From: Limnanthes douglasii subsp. nivea
Taxonomy: Eukaryota; Streptophyta; Magnoliopsida; Brassicales; Limnanthaceae
Assembly (NCBI GenBank): GCA_036936605.1
Contig: JAUPFV010000002.1
Coordinates: 267,352,770 to 267,416,769 of the forward strand
DNA: 64,000 nucleotides
Direction of reading: 5' to 3'
Positions 1 through 11,900 of the stretch are shown here, one piece after another. A program made the position numbers and the translations under genes. A model generated the notes under the pieces. The model was not told the DNA's origin and did not search any database. It saw nothing but the letters and a program-made list of their open reading frames with translations. Numbering within the stretch: the first letter of the stretch is position 1; the number at the start of each line of letters is the position of its first letter.

Positions 1-1104
1 TTTGGGTCATGTTTAATGGACCCGGGTCATGTTTAAAGACCCATGAGCTCTAAGTAGGAGAGCAAGCAGCTTAGTCAGGAAGTGTTTAGGTTTTTAGTAC
101 TTTTGTCATAGTCCGAATACCTCAATGGGTTGAGTGTTCGAAGTGTCCTATCCAGTCCGGTGAGTTTGGTCTGACTTGTCCTTGTCCAGAGAGGAGGCAG
201 AATTTGGACTCATCAATAATAAATTCATGATAGCTTCGAATGTGTATATATATATATATATATAAATAATGATAACTCTGAAGGGGTAAATAGTCGATCA
301 AGTTTTAAATATATTTTTTTGGAACGCTTAGTAGATTTTTGTTACAGTTATTTATTTATTTTATTTTAATTAAAAGGATAATTTATTTCATGGACCGGGC
401 CTCAAATTAAGGCCCAAATGAAGAATAAAGAATAGAGTATCGTTTAATAGACAAAAACACTCATAACAGATACTATCAACCCCAATTTCAACTAACCCTA
501 GAATCCATATCAACTTCACAGAAGCTCCACTCCAGCCCAAAGTAGAACTGAGAAAACGATCCTCGATCCAACAACCAAACATGCAAGAGGCTATTCGATT
601 ATGAACTGCTGAGCTGAAGAGCTTTCACCGCACTGCATCTAGAAAGTTCTCCTAGATATCGCAGGCCACCCAACAGAGAGGGCACCAATGCTTCATGCAG
701 CATGTTCGAGACTCTCATAATCAGAGAAACCACCCATTGAACCAGCTTATTTCGATGAAAGAGATGTTGAATCGATCCTCAATTGAGCCAAAAGATGCTA
801 AAAAGGCTTCAATTGGTTGAGGAAGAATGAATTCAGTGCACTGCCGATATCCTGCTTCAGCGAAGAATTCAATCAAGCTTTGTTCCCAGCAGAACGCAAC
901 CAATAAAGGCAAACAGAAGAAAGCTGACTGAAACGAATCCAGCGAAGAAGGAGAGCGAACACTCAATTTCTTGAGGAGAATTAGATAACCTATCATCGAA
1001 GGAGAATGAAGTAGCTTCTCAAAGAACCTTATTAATCCATATTCATACCCTTCTTAAGTCCCAGAAGATGAATCTATATCAGGTAAGAGGTAAAATAATT
1101 TTGT
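1..1104. other. Left flank, no gene recognised
   Basis: I see no recognisable gene here. The first 50 bases repeat a gggtcatgttta motif, which could belong to an LTR, but no partner LTR is visible. Two minus-strand open stretches (582-388, 64 codons; 996-721, 91 codons) show no family motif; they lie downstream of the LINE on its own strand and may be chance or 3' flank. A (TA)10 tract lies at 245-264. Confidence 0.5.
245..264. repeat. (TA)10 microsatellite
   Basis: Uninterrupted TA dinucleotide run of 20 bases read directly from the sequence. Confidence 0.9.
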
Positions 1105-1295
1105 AAGAATTTTTTTTAAATTAGGCAGAACCTGCTTAATAGTTTGTGATCAGATAATTATTATGAAGCAGGGAACAGAGGAAAAGAGCCCAGGAAGCCA
1201 ACAACAGGACCACCAAGAGATGATTAAAGGTATAAAGTTTTGATAAAATGATTTATTCTAGAACATTAGGAAATATCTATTGATAGAGTTAGTCA

Positions 1296-1785
1296 TCAAT
1301 CGAAAGATAGCCCATATTAAGGCTTTCAAGTAGAGTAATAGCTTTTAAAGTGTTTGGTGCTTGAAAGTCATTAAACTGGGTTCTCATTTTGCATTTCAAG
1401 GTTCATTTGGCAAGCCAGTCTGCTGCCTTGTTTTGGATCCTTGAAATGCTAGTAATAATCATGTTAGAATTTATTAGCTTCCTGCAACAGGTGAGGGTTT
1501 CATTGAAATAGTAAGGATAATTTCCACTGGCCAACATATTAACTAAAACCTGAGAATCAGTTTTGATTTCCACCTTAGTCAACTTATTTTCCTTACACAG
1601 GACGAACCCATCAAGAAGAACCCTAGATTCAACCATAATAGGAATGAGCTTCTCATATAGGTTAGTAGCACTAAGAATAATATTACGCTAAGAGTCTCTG
1701 ATAAAAATTCCACCGCCAGACTCCCAATTTCTTAGGCAAGCCGCATCAGTATTAAGCTTCATATAATTAGGACTAGAGAGCATCC
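1296..1785 (-). pseudogene. LINE ORF2, C-terminal RNase H domain
   Basis: The minus strand reads MLSSPNYMKLNTDAACLRNW, the start of the plant-type RNase H (RVT_3) with the first catalytic Asp in NTDAA, a stop at about 1686, then KVEIKTDSQVLVNML with the Asp in TDS, and SRIQNKAADWLAK with the final Asp region. WLAK is followed by TGA where the sister copy at 38832 has TGG, then the frame continues TLKCKMRTQFNDFQAPN to LESLNMGYLSID and a stop at 1298-1296. The extra tail aligns with the tail of the sister LINE, which is why I extend the domain past the nonsense codon. Confidence 0.83.
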
Positions 1786-2376
1786 ATTTGTAGTAGATGG
1801 GTTTCTGACTAATAGTGTTTTTACAGCCTCATGCTATAGCCACGTTATGGTCTTTGCACCAATGCTTGTACCTAAGACAATCAGACAAGTGAGGATTTCC
1901 ATTCTAATTCTTGAGCCAGATCTCGATTTTTCCATCACCAAGCTTCCAATATATATGCTGCTCTGCTACATGTCTGATGTTGATGATCCTTTTCCAAGTA
2001 CTGGAGCCTGGTTTATTAACAGAGACTTGCTTAGGGTGAAGCTTGTTACAGTAAGTCCTTTGCATCAGGTAAGCCCAAAGGCTTTTGTTATTCCTGAAAT
2101 TTATCCATAATTTACAAGAATAAGAGTTGTGTAAATCAGTTATATTCCTAATGTTTAACCCCCATTCTTTGTAAGGTTTGCAAATGGTTTTCCAAGAAGA
2201 CCAATGGATCTTTTTATCAGTGGAGGTAGATCCTCAAATGATTGTTTGAAGGTGGTTTCGATTTTATGAGTAACAGTCTTGGGGATACTGATGTTCTGGA
2301 TCTAGTAATTGACAATAGGCATCATATTTGTTTCTATAAAGGTAAGTCTTCCATCAAAAGAAAGGCTTTTATCTTC

Positions 2377-3429
2377 CTAGTCTTTTATTTTCCGGTTGAT
2401 TTTATTGATGAGATTGATAAAATTGTTGTAGGTGTTTTTGTTGCTTATGGTGATTCCCAAGTACTCAGTGGGAAGAGAGCTGGTGCTAAACCCTGAAAGG
2501 TTAGTAATAGTGGCAAACCTAACATTATTAATCCTAGAAGTATAGATAATCTTAGTTTTGTGTTTGTTTATAGATTGACCAGACACATTATGATAATTTT
2601 GTAAAAAGTTTCCCAAATTTCTTATGGTTTTAACTAAGCTGTTTGTAAAAATCATAATATCGTCTATAAAGACCAAACTTGGGATTATCATATTGCTTCT
2701 AGTATGATAATTCATATTATTGTTCTCATTACACATACTATTGATGCCTTTTATGAATACTTATTCAGCCAATATGAATAGACTGAGGGATAATGGATCC
2801 CCCTGTCTAAGACCTTTGTTGGTCTTGAAGTAGTCATATACACATCCATTATTGAACATGGAAACATTGACAGAGCATATAAGACTTTTAATAAGTCTAA
2901 TGAAGCTGTCATAAAACCCAAAAAAATTAAGGAACTTAAGCATAAAGGAGTGGGAAAGCTTGTCAAAAGCTTTAGACATGTCGAGTTAAATAAGGATATT
3001 GTCAGAGATTTTATTTCTGTCCAAGTCATAGATTAACTCTTTTGCAATCAAGATATGATCCTGGATTGAATCATTAGGGATAAAAGCCCCTTGATTATTA
3101 GAAATAACTTTAGAGAGCATAAGAGATAACCTATTGTTAACAATTTTAGACATAATCCTATTCAGAATACTACAAAGGCTAATTGGCTTGTAGTCCTTCT
3201 AGGTGGTAGGATTAGATCCTTTAGGAATAAGGTAGATACCTATAGCAAGGACCCCATTAGGGATTTTCTGCCCTTTAATAAATTTCATCATATAAAGGCA
3301 AAGATCTCTTTTAATGATAGACCAACAAGTTTTAAAAAAGTTCCCATTGAACCCATCCATCCCAGCAGCTCTGCATAGACTTAAGTTATTGATAATGCCT
3401 TGAATTTCCTTTTCACTAGGAAGAGACAT
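2377..3429 (-). pseudogene. LINE ORF2, reverse transcriptase domain
   Basis: Recognised RT blocks appear in order on the minus strand: GMDGFNGNFFKTCW and VLAIGIYLIPKG (3429-3199), then a segment with MSKAFDKLSHSFMLKFL (block with the first catalytic Asp) and GLRQGDPLSLSLFILAE (2979-2761), then SLVFIDDIMIFTNS (2736-2377), in which the YADD/FADD catalytic box reads FIDD with both aspartates kept. The blocks lie in different frames and are separated by stops, so the protein is not made. The domain copies LINE RNA into DNA at the nicked target. Confidence 0.85.
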
Positions 3430-3726
3430 AAGATACTTGTTATCCTAATTAGTGATGGTTTTATGAATACAATAAAAAATACTGCTATTCATAATATTGT
3501 CTTCAATATCTTTGCAGGGATAAGGATAATCAACAAGAAGAGTTTTGAAGTACTTAGCAGCAGAGTTCCCAATAGAAGCTTTATCAGTAAGCCATTTATC
3601 TTCATCTTTTATACTGTTAATCATGTTCCTTTTCCTTTTCTTTTTTACAAAGCTGTGAAAAATTTTAGTGTTCATGTCCCATTCTTTTAGCCAATTAGTG
3701 TAGCTTTTTTTATACCAGTAGCTTTC

Positions 3727-4741
3727 CTACATGTTTAGGGCTAATAGAAGGTCATCATTAGCTTTAGATAACATGCATTTAGATTCAACACTATTGTTAG
3801 TTTTATGGTAGATTTCTATTTCCCTGACATAGAGCTCAGCCTTATGAGCTTTAACAAAGATGTTGCCAAAGTGGGACTTGTTCCAGGCCTTAAGACCCTG
3901 CTTAAACCTATTTAATTTTTGCCATAACACAAAAATAGGAAAACCATCGAGTCTTTTGTCCCAGTTAGTCTTGACAAATGGAAGAAACTCAGGACCAAGG
4001 ATCCACATATCAAGAAAATTAAAGCTTTTATGATACATGGTAACATTGTTACTAATAGTGATGCGTAAAGGGCTATGGTCTAAGAAAGTCCTAGCCATAT
4101 GCATCACTTTAGTATCGCTAAAGTGTTTGGACCCGTTAGAGTTCACTAGAACTCTATTTAGTCTTTTCCACTTAGAGTTTTTATTCCAAGTGAATTTGGA
4201 ACCACAGTAACCCACATCCTCCAAATTGTAATCCCTAATCATGTCTGAGAAGTCTTCAGCACTTTCCATAGAATAATTTAAACACCCAATTCGCTCATCA
4301 GGGGAGACAATAGCATTGAAGTCTTCCATGATAGACCAGAGGTTGTTATTAGTAGAGTTAGAGATATCCTTCAGGGGTGTTCCACAGCTCCCTCCTATTG
4401 TAATACTGGCACTTAGCATAGACCAAATTTAGCATAAAGTTATCATAAATTTAAGGTTAAGATGAAAAACAAAGATATCAAAATGAATGCATTGGTCATG
4501 GTTTAAAATGACTTTATTATTGAGATCTTTTTTCCAGAGACACCAAATTTTATTAGATGAATTTCATGTGCAATAATCAAAGCGAAGTTTGTTAGAAATA
4601 GAAAGCATATTGTCAAAATTAGTAATTGGTTCTTGAATATCAAGAACATAATTTTTTTTATTCAGAGATAATATAATTGAGCCTTCTGACCGTGGCTTTG
4701 GTTTTTATTCCTCTGAGAATCCAGCTGAGAATCTTGATCAT
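3727..4741 (-). pseudogene. LINE ORF2, N-terminal endonuclease domain
   Basis: Begins at the ATG at 4741 with MIKILSWILRGI, matching the MKILSWNVRGL start of plant LINE ORF2. Further on the frame reads LRFDYCT and KIWCLWKKDLNN, then after a frameshift MEDFNAIVSPDERIG, the GDFN-like segment of the exonuclease-endonuclease-phosphatase fold (G replaced by E here), and FTWNKNSKWKRLNRVLVN, FLDHSPLRI, where D and H belong to the catalytic SDH-like motif (here LDHSPL). The enzyme nicks target DNA to prime reverse transcription. At least one in-frame stop (near 4580) and one frameshift (near 4430) break it. Confidence 0.8.
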
Positions 4742-5998
4742 CTAGAACTTGATTTGGTAAAAACAATTCATTGAATATCTCGGGGATTTAACAACTAAGT
4801 TGTTCATATTCTTGGAGCCTCTAGCTATTTTGAGCTTTTTATTCAGAACCTTTTGGAACTCAGTGTTGCATTCTGTTTTGTTGCAGGTTGGAGTGACTTG
4901 AAGACTTCCAGTACCATCCTCATCCGTGGAAGTATCATTACTTCTTGTTTCACATTCTCTCAGGTAACCTTCTTCAAGAGATCTTATAGCTTTTATGACT
5001 TCATTATCTTTAGGTGTTTCTGTTTCTTCAATCTGTTGTTCTAATTTGTTAGAGACCATATCAGTTTTGTTAGTAATTTAATCTCTTTCAGCAGTATTAA
5101 TTCCCAGAATGATAGATTTCATCTTCATTGAATTGATATGATTATCTTTTTTAGCAGTAACACCCTTTTCTTCCCCATTGTTGACCAAACCCTCTGCAGA
5201 ACTCTGATCTACCGATTTGCCAGTGTTTTTGCTTCTTAATTTGTTTTTGTTGCATGTAATGGAATCATGACCAATATGACTGCAATGTTCACAGAATTTT
5301 GGAAGATCTTTATAACCAGCAGAGATCCAACATCCTTGATTTTCCTCGAATCTAACCCATATGGCATGATGAATCTTTCTTGTCAAATCAAGCTCAACCC
5401 ATATTAAGCAAGAGTTTTGGTAAGCTCTATGAGTTTCTGGGATCTTAATTTTTAAAGGTTCACCGATAGTCTTGGCTATTGATAGAATAACATGTTCATT
5501 GAACAGATATTCAGGGAGATTTCCAAGTCTAATCCATACATGACTTATAGGACATTCCTGTTTGACATTGAAGAACAAAGTCCATTTCAACAGATGCATT
5601 ACGAAGTTTTCCAGATGCCAAACAGTTTTACTCCACATGATGCATAGGTCTTCTTTAGAGCTGAGCTCAAAGAGTATGTGTCTAGAGTCCCAAATGCTCG
5701 TGTTGCATTGCATTCTTAGATTTAATTTATGCAAGAAATCATCTATGATCTTTCTTTTTTGAATTCCTTGTTTAAACTTTCCAACAATGGTGAATTTTAT
5801 GGTCTTCTTTAGATTTTCTTTAACTTGTTGCGGAAACTGAATTGATATATGATTTGATTTGTGGCAGAATTACATAGGCAGCATAATATTTTCGCCATTT
5901 TTATTTTGCAGAGTTTCAGCATATGATTTTCGCAGCGGTTGATGATCTATCAAGTTAACAGCTTCAGAGAATCTTGATAGCGCCAGAAATTTATCCAT
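4742..5998 (-). pseudogene. LINE ORF1: RNA-binding gag-like protein with zinc knuckle
   Basis: One reading frame of 419 codons runs from the ATG at 5998 to the TAG at 4744-4742, broken only by two TAA codons (codon 43 at 5872-5870, and 5080-5078). The start is chosen because the frame begins MDKFLALSRF and reaches SYAETLQ, a phrase typical of plant LINE ORF1 N-termini. Residues about 55-200 resemble DUF4283 (KFTIVGKFKQG, then HVWIRLGNLPEYLFNEH). A CCHC knuckle follows, CEHCSHIGHDSITC, with the spacing C-x2-C-x4-H-x4-C. The C-terminal part is charged and low in complexity. The family binds the LINE transcript in ribonucleoprotein particles. Only two nonsense changes and no frameshift make this the best-preserved frame of the element. 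Confidence 0.82.
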
Positions 5999-6491
5999 AG
6001 AAGATTTTTAAAGAAAAATCAGGACAAATGCAGAGCAATTCTTGCAAACTGGACAAAAGAACTCAACGGCGCGACAAGAGGAAAAAGAGAGGAGGAAGAA
6101 GAACTAGGATAGAATATAAGAACTAGGGAAGGGCATAGAATTTAAGAATATAAATTTTGGAGAGAAAGTTTCTCTCCTACAAAAGCTACAAAATTGTTCT
6201 TAAACTTGTTACAGTTATTTTAAAGAAAAAAAATATAAGCGGTGGTATTTTTCTTTTTTGGTATTCAATTTTCCGTGTAAGCTTATTATAGCCATGAGTC
6301 TTATAAAATTTATTTGGATGGCGAAAATAAATTGGTGGTGGTATAAGATATCTCAAGAGACGCACTTCAGTAAAGAGTCTACTAAAATTTATTATATTAA
6401 AGAAACGCACTTCGATAATCCTCATTTTTTAATAACTTTTTTTTCTGGTTTGTTGATGGATCCAATATATGCTAAATTCTTGCGGAATTCT

Positions 6492-7323
6492 CAGAGCATG
6501 TACAGCGTACGTGTTAAAGAGTGTTTTAACTTTTTTTAATTAAAAATATCTCCACTCAACGTGTTAGTGGTGAAGTTAACTAACACTAACACAAAAAAGC
6601 TAGTGGGTTTGCTAAATTCCCAGAGTCACTTAACAAAGCCACGTCAGCTCTCTTAACAATTTGACGGAATTTTTATTTGTCTATTGTTTTTTTTAACATC
6701 TTTCTCATTTTTAGTATTTTTTTTCATGTATTCATTCATCTTCTTCTTTTTCATGTATTCATTCATCTTCTTCCTATTGTAGTTTTTTTGTCAGACTTTA
6801 TTCATCATCTTCTTCGTTTTCTTTCGGTTTTTCAATTTTTTTTTTCAATACAACGAACAAAAATGGATTTTCGTCCCCCATTTCAAAACCTTTTATTCAA
6901 TTAGTATATGATGTCTCAGATTTCTCAATGACAATTATTCTTTTTGATTCATTGTATGGAGATTTAGAATTTGAATAAGACATATCAATTTCTGATGATA
7001 GATTCACAAAACATAAATATTACAACCAAATTAAAGTTTTAATTAGAATACTTTTGAAAAAATATCTTTGATATATATATATATATATATATATATATGG
7101 ATAAGAACAATATATATGGATAAGAACAATTTGAATTAAAATCGTTAATTAAAAAGATAAGTTAATTAAAATCGTTAATTAAAAAATGTTTTAAAAGATA
7201 AGTTAGAAAAACGAGTGGAGTGAAATTAGGGTTGTTGTTAGCTAAAACAAGGTTAACTAGTGTTTCTCTCTCCTAACTGGCCCCCACTAAGACACAACTT
7301 TAACAATAAGTGTACATGCTCTC
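6492..7323. mobile_element. MITE-like element with 13-bp terminal inverted repeats
   Basis: The left end CAGAGCATGTACA (6492-6504) matches the reverse complement of the right end (7311-7323) at 12 of 13 positions, and both ends continue with similar tgttaaag sequence. The flanks GGAATTCT (6484-6491) and GGAGTTCC (7324-7331) agree at 6 of 8 positions and may be a worn 8-bp target duplication, which would suggest hAT. The interior is AT-rich and holds an AT microsatellite near 7073-7098 and a local duplication at 7099-7180. No transposase is encoded. Confidence 0.5.
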
Positions 7324-7331
7324 GGAGTTCC

Positions 7332-8011
7332 AGAAACCCCGTGAACAAGTATATACAAGTAGTATCCAAATATCATTTAGTTATATATTTTTGTGTGTTT
7401 TAAGTATTTCAAACTACGTTCAAGTTAAAGAATCAACGTATATTAAATTTAAAATTTCCAAAATAATATTTAAGACATAAAAAATTATTTGATTTTATTA
7501 AAAGAAAAATAAACGTATTTTTATACATATTTTATCCACGTTTTTATTATCATCAAATTTATTTTAATTGTATATTTCAACAAATTATTGATATTTTATT
7601 TGGACAAAAACCGTTTAGTGGCGTTATTTTATATAGATATGGTTGTGCCCATGTTTTTCTAAATTAAAACTTATTGTATTCGTAATTTTGTTTATATAAA
7701 TATAATTAAAATATAAGAAAAGAAAGTTTCTTACTTTTAATTAATCTAAATATTAAACCACGTAGCTACTCACTAAAACACCTTAATAGTTAACAAAACC
7801 AATTTTTATAATTAGATAAATTCGGTTGTACCCGTGTTTTTCTAAATTAAATGTTATTATTTTTAATGAATATAAATATTTAACCGCATCTATTCACTAA
7901 AACACCTCCATATTTAGTAACATCAATTATAATATTTTATGTTACCAAACGAAATGTGGAATTTGAAAATATCTTTACCTACCATATATAAAAAGACACC
8001 CGAGTTTTTAA
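7332..8011. other. AT-rich stretch, nothing recognised
   Basis: No open frame above background, no family motif and no clear repeat apart from the phrase cggttgtacccgtgtttttctaaatt occurring twice in diverged form (around 7640 and 7825). Confidence 0.5.
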
Positions 8012-8214
8012 AAGGTAGCCGAGTTGGTAGAATTGCGCATGTTTGTGATCAAATGTAATGAGTTCGAGTTTCTCTATAAACTTATTTTTGGCTGAGTCTG
8101 TCATCTTTTGTGATTTATCTTATGACGTTGGTGTGGCTATTGCGTCAGATCGAGAGTTTATCCTGTGCGCACTCGTTGAGTAGCGGTTGCGGGTTCCTTT
8201 AGAAAAAAAAGAAG
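8012..8214 (+). mobile_element. tRNA-derived SINE, copy 1
   Basis: Has a Pol III A box tagccgagttgg (8016-8027) and a B box agttcgagttt (8060-8070), the internal promoter of tRNA-derived SINEs, followed by the family body (ctgtcat, gtttacc-like, gcgttggt, gcgtcaga, tgcgcactcgttgagtagcgg) and an A-rich tail. Same family as the copies at 8221, 8735 and 26148. Confidence 0.8.
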
Positions 8215-8220
8215 ATATAC

Positions 8221-8390
8221 GAAGTTCCAAAAGAGATCATGCGTTCGATCCATTCTACAAACACTTTCTTGAGAGCCTGTCATCTTTTGTGGTTTACCTT
8301 GTAGCGTTGGTTTGCAAGTTATTGCATCAGAATGAGGGTTTACCTTGCATTCGTTGAGTAGCAGCTGCAGATTCCTTCCGATAAAAGAAA
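8221..8390 (+). mobile_element. tRNA-derived SINE, copy 2 (5' truncated or decayed)
   Basis: Shares the SINE body: gcctgtcatcttttgtggtt, gcgttggtttgc, attgcatcag, and the end ttgagtagcagctgcag followed by an A-rich tail. The A box is lost; a worn B box (gcgttcgatcc) lies near 8242. It starts within ten bases of the tail of copy 1. Confidence 0.75.
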
Positions 8391-8734
8391 TACACGAATA
8401 ATATTATTTTAATCTAAAAAACGCACGGATATAACTTGTAAAAGCAAATGCATAAATAAGATATGCTTAAAAACAAAGGACAAAAGATTAGTTTAAAACT
8501 ATTGTATGTATAGTAGTTTTTCATATTATTTATAAAATTAGAGTTTACTATTATTTTATTATTTTTTAAAATAAATTTTATTTTTTATTTTTGTGTTTAA
8601 TATTTAAATTTTCTTCTATCCTTAATGTAATTTTGAAATAAGTATATATTTAAAAACAATCAGAGTATCCAAATCCATCAATTTTATATTTATGTCTAAA
8701 TTACTATCATAAATCCCAATCTAATTACTACAAA

Positions 8735-8905
8735 ATAGATTCTAGATTCGAGTCCATCTACAAACGTTTTTTGGGCTGAGTTTGTCATCGTGTGTGGTTT
8801 ACCTTCTGGTGTTGGTTCGCATGCTATTGCGTCAAACTGAGGGTTTACTCTGTGCGCACTCGTTGAGTAGCGACTGTGGGTTCCCTCAGAAAAAACAAAC
8901 AAACA
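8735..8905 (+). mobile_element. tRNA-derived SINE, copy 3 (5' truncated)
   Basis: Begins at the B box (attcgagtcc near 8746) and carries the full family body to the end gttgagtagcgactgtggg and an A-rich tail. The A-box half is missing. A 62-codon open frame across it is a by-product of the SINE sequence. Confidence 0.78.
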
Positions 8906-11900
8906 TGGATTCTAGATTTTTAAAAAAAATCGTAAATCATTGTCTAAATATTATATTTTGCTTCATATAATTTATGGACTTTCAAACGTCTGATGGAACC
9001 CGGACTTGTTAATGTCAATAAATTTAATCCACGGGTTTACAAATTTCGATGAATTGTTTTTTATGCATTTGTAAATTTCAATAAAGTTAGTCTCTTATTT
9101 GTCACGCACCATAGGCTAATTTTAGTAAAATATGGTAAGTCAAAAGATCCCTCCAGACGTTTGGAAGTAAAAAAAACTATATGTATAAAAACCTAATAGT
9201 CGATGGCTGATTGAGGTTTTTAAGTCTCAAAATGTTCGATCTTACAAGATATATGAAAGTGATTTTGGTAGATAAAATTTTTAAAAAAATTCTTACTTTT
9301 ACACGGTACATGTCAAAATTCTTATAAAATACGCATTGAATGTGACATAATTTCTTATAGTTTAGAGAAATGTGTGCACCATCGGATATTATCGAACATT
9401 TCATGTCGAATAAATGAGGATTGGTGCACGTATCATGTGAATTATAAAAGTCATGTGAATTGCATAAAACGTAACAAATTAATATGCTTCATATGGTACA
9501 TCATCCTTGTTAGCTCTTGGACGATGTACATTGTGACGATTCATTAGGTTTATTTACCAATACGAGGGGTTTGTAGTGTTTAGACAAATGATTGGTTTTA
9601 TGGAGTGTAAAGAGAAAAATATTGGGAAGAAAAATGTAATTATTTGTCTCACTTGAAAGGGTCATTTATACCGTTTAGTGAACTAACCGTTTTATTGTTA
9701 TATACGGGTAATACAACCATCCACCAACCACTTACTTTGAAAGTCATTCACAAACCATTAAACTAAAACTGAAGAAAAAAAATGGTGTGTAAGTTACTTT
9801 TAGCGGGTGGGTGCCAAAGAGATATATTTTTCGATTAAAAATCGTTAAACCCGAGCAATACCTTCAATATATGTAACATATATAATATTTAGGAAAAATA
9901 TCATTTTGTTAAAAAAGGTGACCACTTTTATGTGTAATATATGTAATCAGAGATGAACAAAATATCTAAATAGAATGCAATTGGGCGATCGATTGATCGT
10001 ACGTGACTAGCGAACTATTTTTTATACATCTTAGAAACAGCATATTATTGCACACATTCCCTTGAGTATTCAGTATGAAAAAAACTTATAAGATAATAAG
10101 TTATAAGATTTTATTGCTCAAAACGGTAGGTGTACCTTTAACAAACATGTCGTTTGTATCACTTTTGTTTTTATGAGTTATGGGAAACTAGAGACCTACA
10201 TGTGAGTTTGACTAGTCTATGGTCGGTGATGGAAGATAATCAATTTAATTCATCGAGTGTTATTTTAATAGTTCAAGAGTTAATATTTATGCAATCTATC
10301 GAATATGTATTTTTTAATAGGACTCACATGTTATGAAAATGACATATAAATAAAAAAATCTTACAAATATAGAGAATTTGTTGGTAGACGGAGATGACTT
10401 GATGAGTTTATAGATTTTTGGAAAGTTGTTGTTAAATTCAAAATCATTGATGAGATAAAGATAAACTTAGCAAAAATAAAAGAAATATTTAACTCTTAAC
10501 TAACCATCACCTGTCACGTTAGGATTTTGTTGATAAAAATCTGTGATAAAAAATTTCTTCATCACATCACCAACGATATTTAATATTTGGACAATACAAC
10601 AATCAATTAATAATCTGATTTACACGTTAAACTTATAAATTTAAAAAATGTATATGCCAATATTATATCCGAACTTTTTTATACGTATTTTAATGGTCAG
10701 GATTGTTCACTCAAATCTTAAATATTACAACGTTTTGATTTAATAATTTTTTATGAGTCAAAATCAATATATTATTTGATCCATAAAATTACAAACTTTG
10801 AGTCTTATTCGAGAAATGTAAGTTAATCTCTCAACATACTTCGAGTTCTTGGACATTTGTTAATATATGATGTTTAGTACCATGAACACCCTAGATATAA
10901 TGTAGAATAATTATAACTCGTCTATATAAAAAGGTATTGATAGAGAAAAATATGAATGTATTGTTAAAAAAATACATAACTTATCTTGTGCATGTTAACT
11001 AGCTATGTTGGATAAAGATAATAAATATAATATATTGGGTGCATAAGATACAAATTGTCAAAATTTAGATAAATTTATTGGTTCATGAGTTATAATTGAA
11101 GATCTCTTACTAAAAATAGGAATAATCAATAATTTTATTCATACTTACATGCTAGGTATCCATGCTCATATCATAAATAAGGAAGTACAAATATTTAATC
11201 TAACAAAATTGTGTTTCAAGGAACCAATTGATACTAGAGGTCATGGTGAAAACAAACATCAACTAGACTGATTGACCAAATATGAAAAATATTAAGCATA
11301 TTTTTTAATACACGGATAATATAATACACCCTACATCATAAGTAGTATCCTAACACAATTGACATACTCCAGTTAAATATTCTCAAGTATTGGTTGGTCA
11401 AAGAATTAAATATAGTCTAAAGAACCGATGTTACATATTTTGTTGGAAAATATAAAATAAACAAAAAATATACAACAAATATGCATAAGTTGTGTAAGTG
11501 ATATTGGACGCATTGAGATTATGATTAGATATATACTTTGAACCTGGAAAATTTTCTCACAAGTATTGAAGATGAACCACGTTCATTGTTTATGTAAAGT
11601 TAAAAACCAACTCCAATTTGGAACCCAAACTCCAATTCCAAGCATATTAGAGTAAAAATCATACATCTTTTAATAATTCATACACTATAGACTCCAAAAT
11701 ATCCACAATCATTGGAAAACTTGTTATGAAATACTCACCGTCCAATATAAACGATGACTATTTGAACGAGAAATATAATATATTGGTCACAAAAGGTTAT
11801 CAATGGATAAAGTGATCCACTATATACATGTTAATGGTCTAATATTAAAATACATCAATCAATGTGGTCACTAAATAATATCCCCCTATAAATATAATTT

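Larger units (their letters stand above)
1105..6060 (-). mobile_element. L1-type plant LINE, nearly full length, decayed
   Basis: A non-LTR retrotransposon read on the minus strand with the plant L1 order: ORF1 (DUF4283-like domain plus zinc knuckle), then ORF2 with AP-type endonuclease, reverse transcriptase and a C-terminal RNase H of plant type. ORF1 starts at 5998 and ends at 4742; ORF2 starts at 4741, so the stop TAG and the next ATG touch. The coding part ends at 1296. A short run of eight A (minus strand, near 1109-1116) may mark the 3' end, but I could not find a convincing target duplication, so both outer limits are approximate. Several nonsense codons and frameshifts in ORF2 mean the copy is dead. 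A second, 5'-truncated relative of the same lineage sits at 38832 and 44461. Confidence 0.85.
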
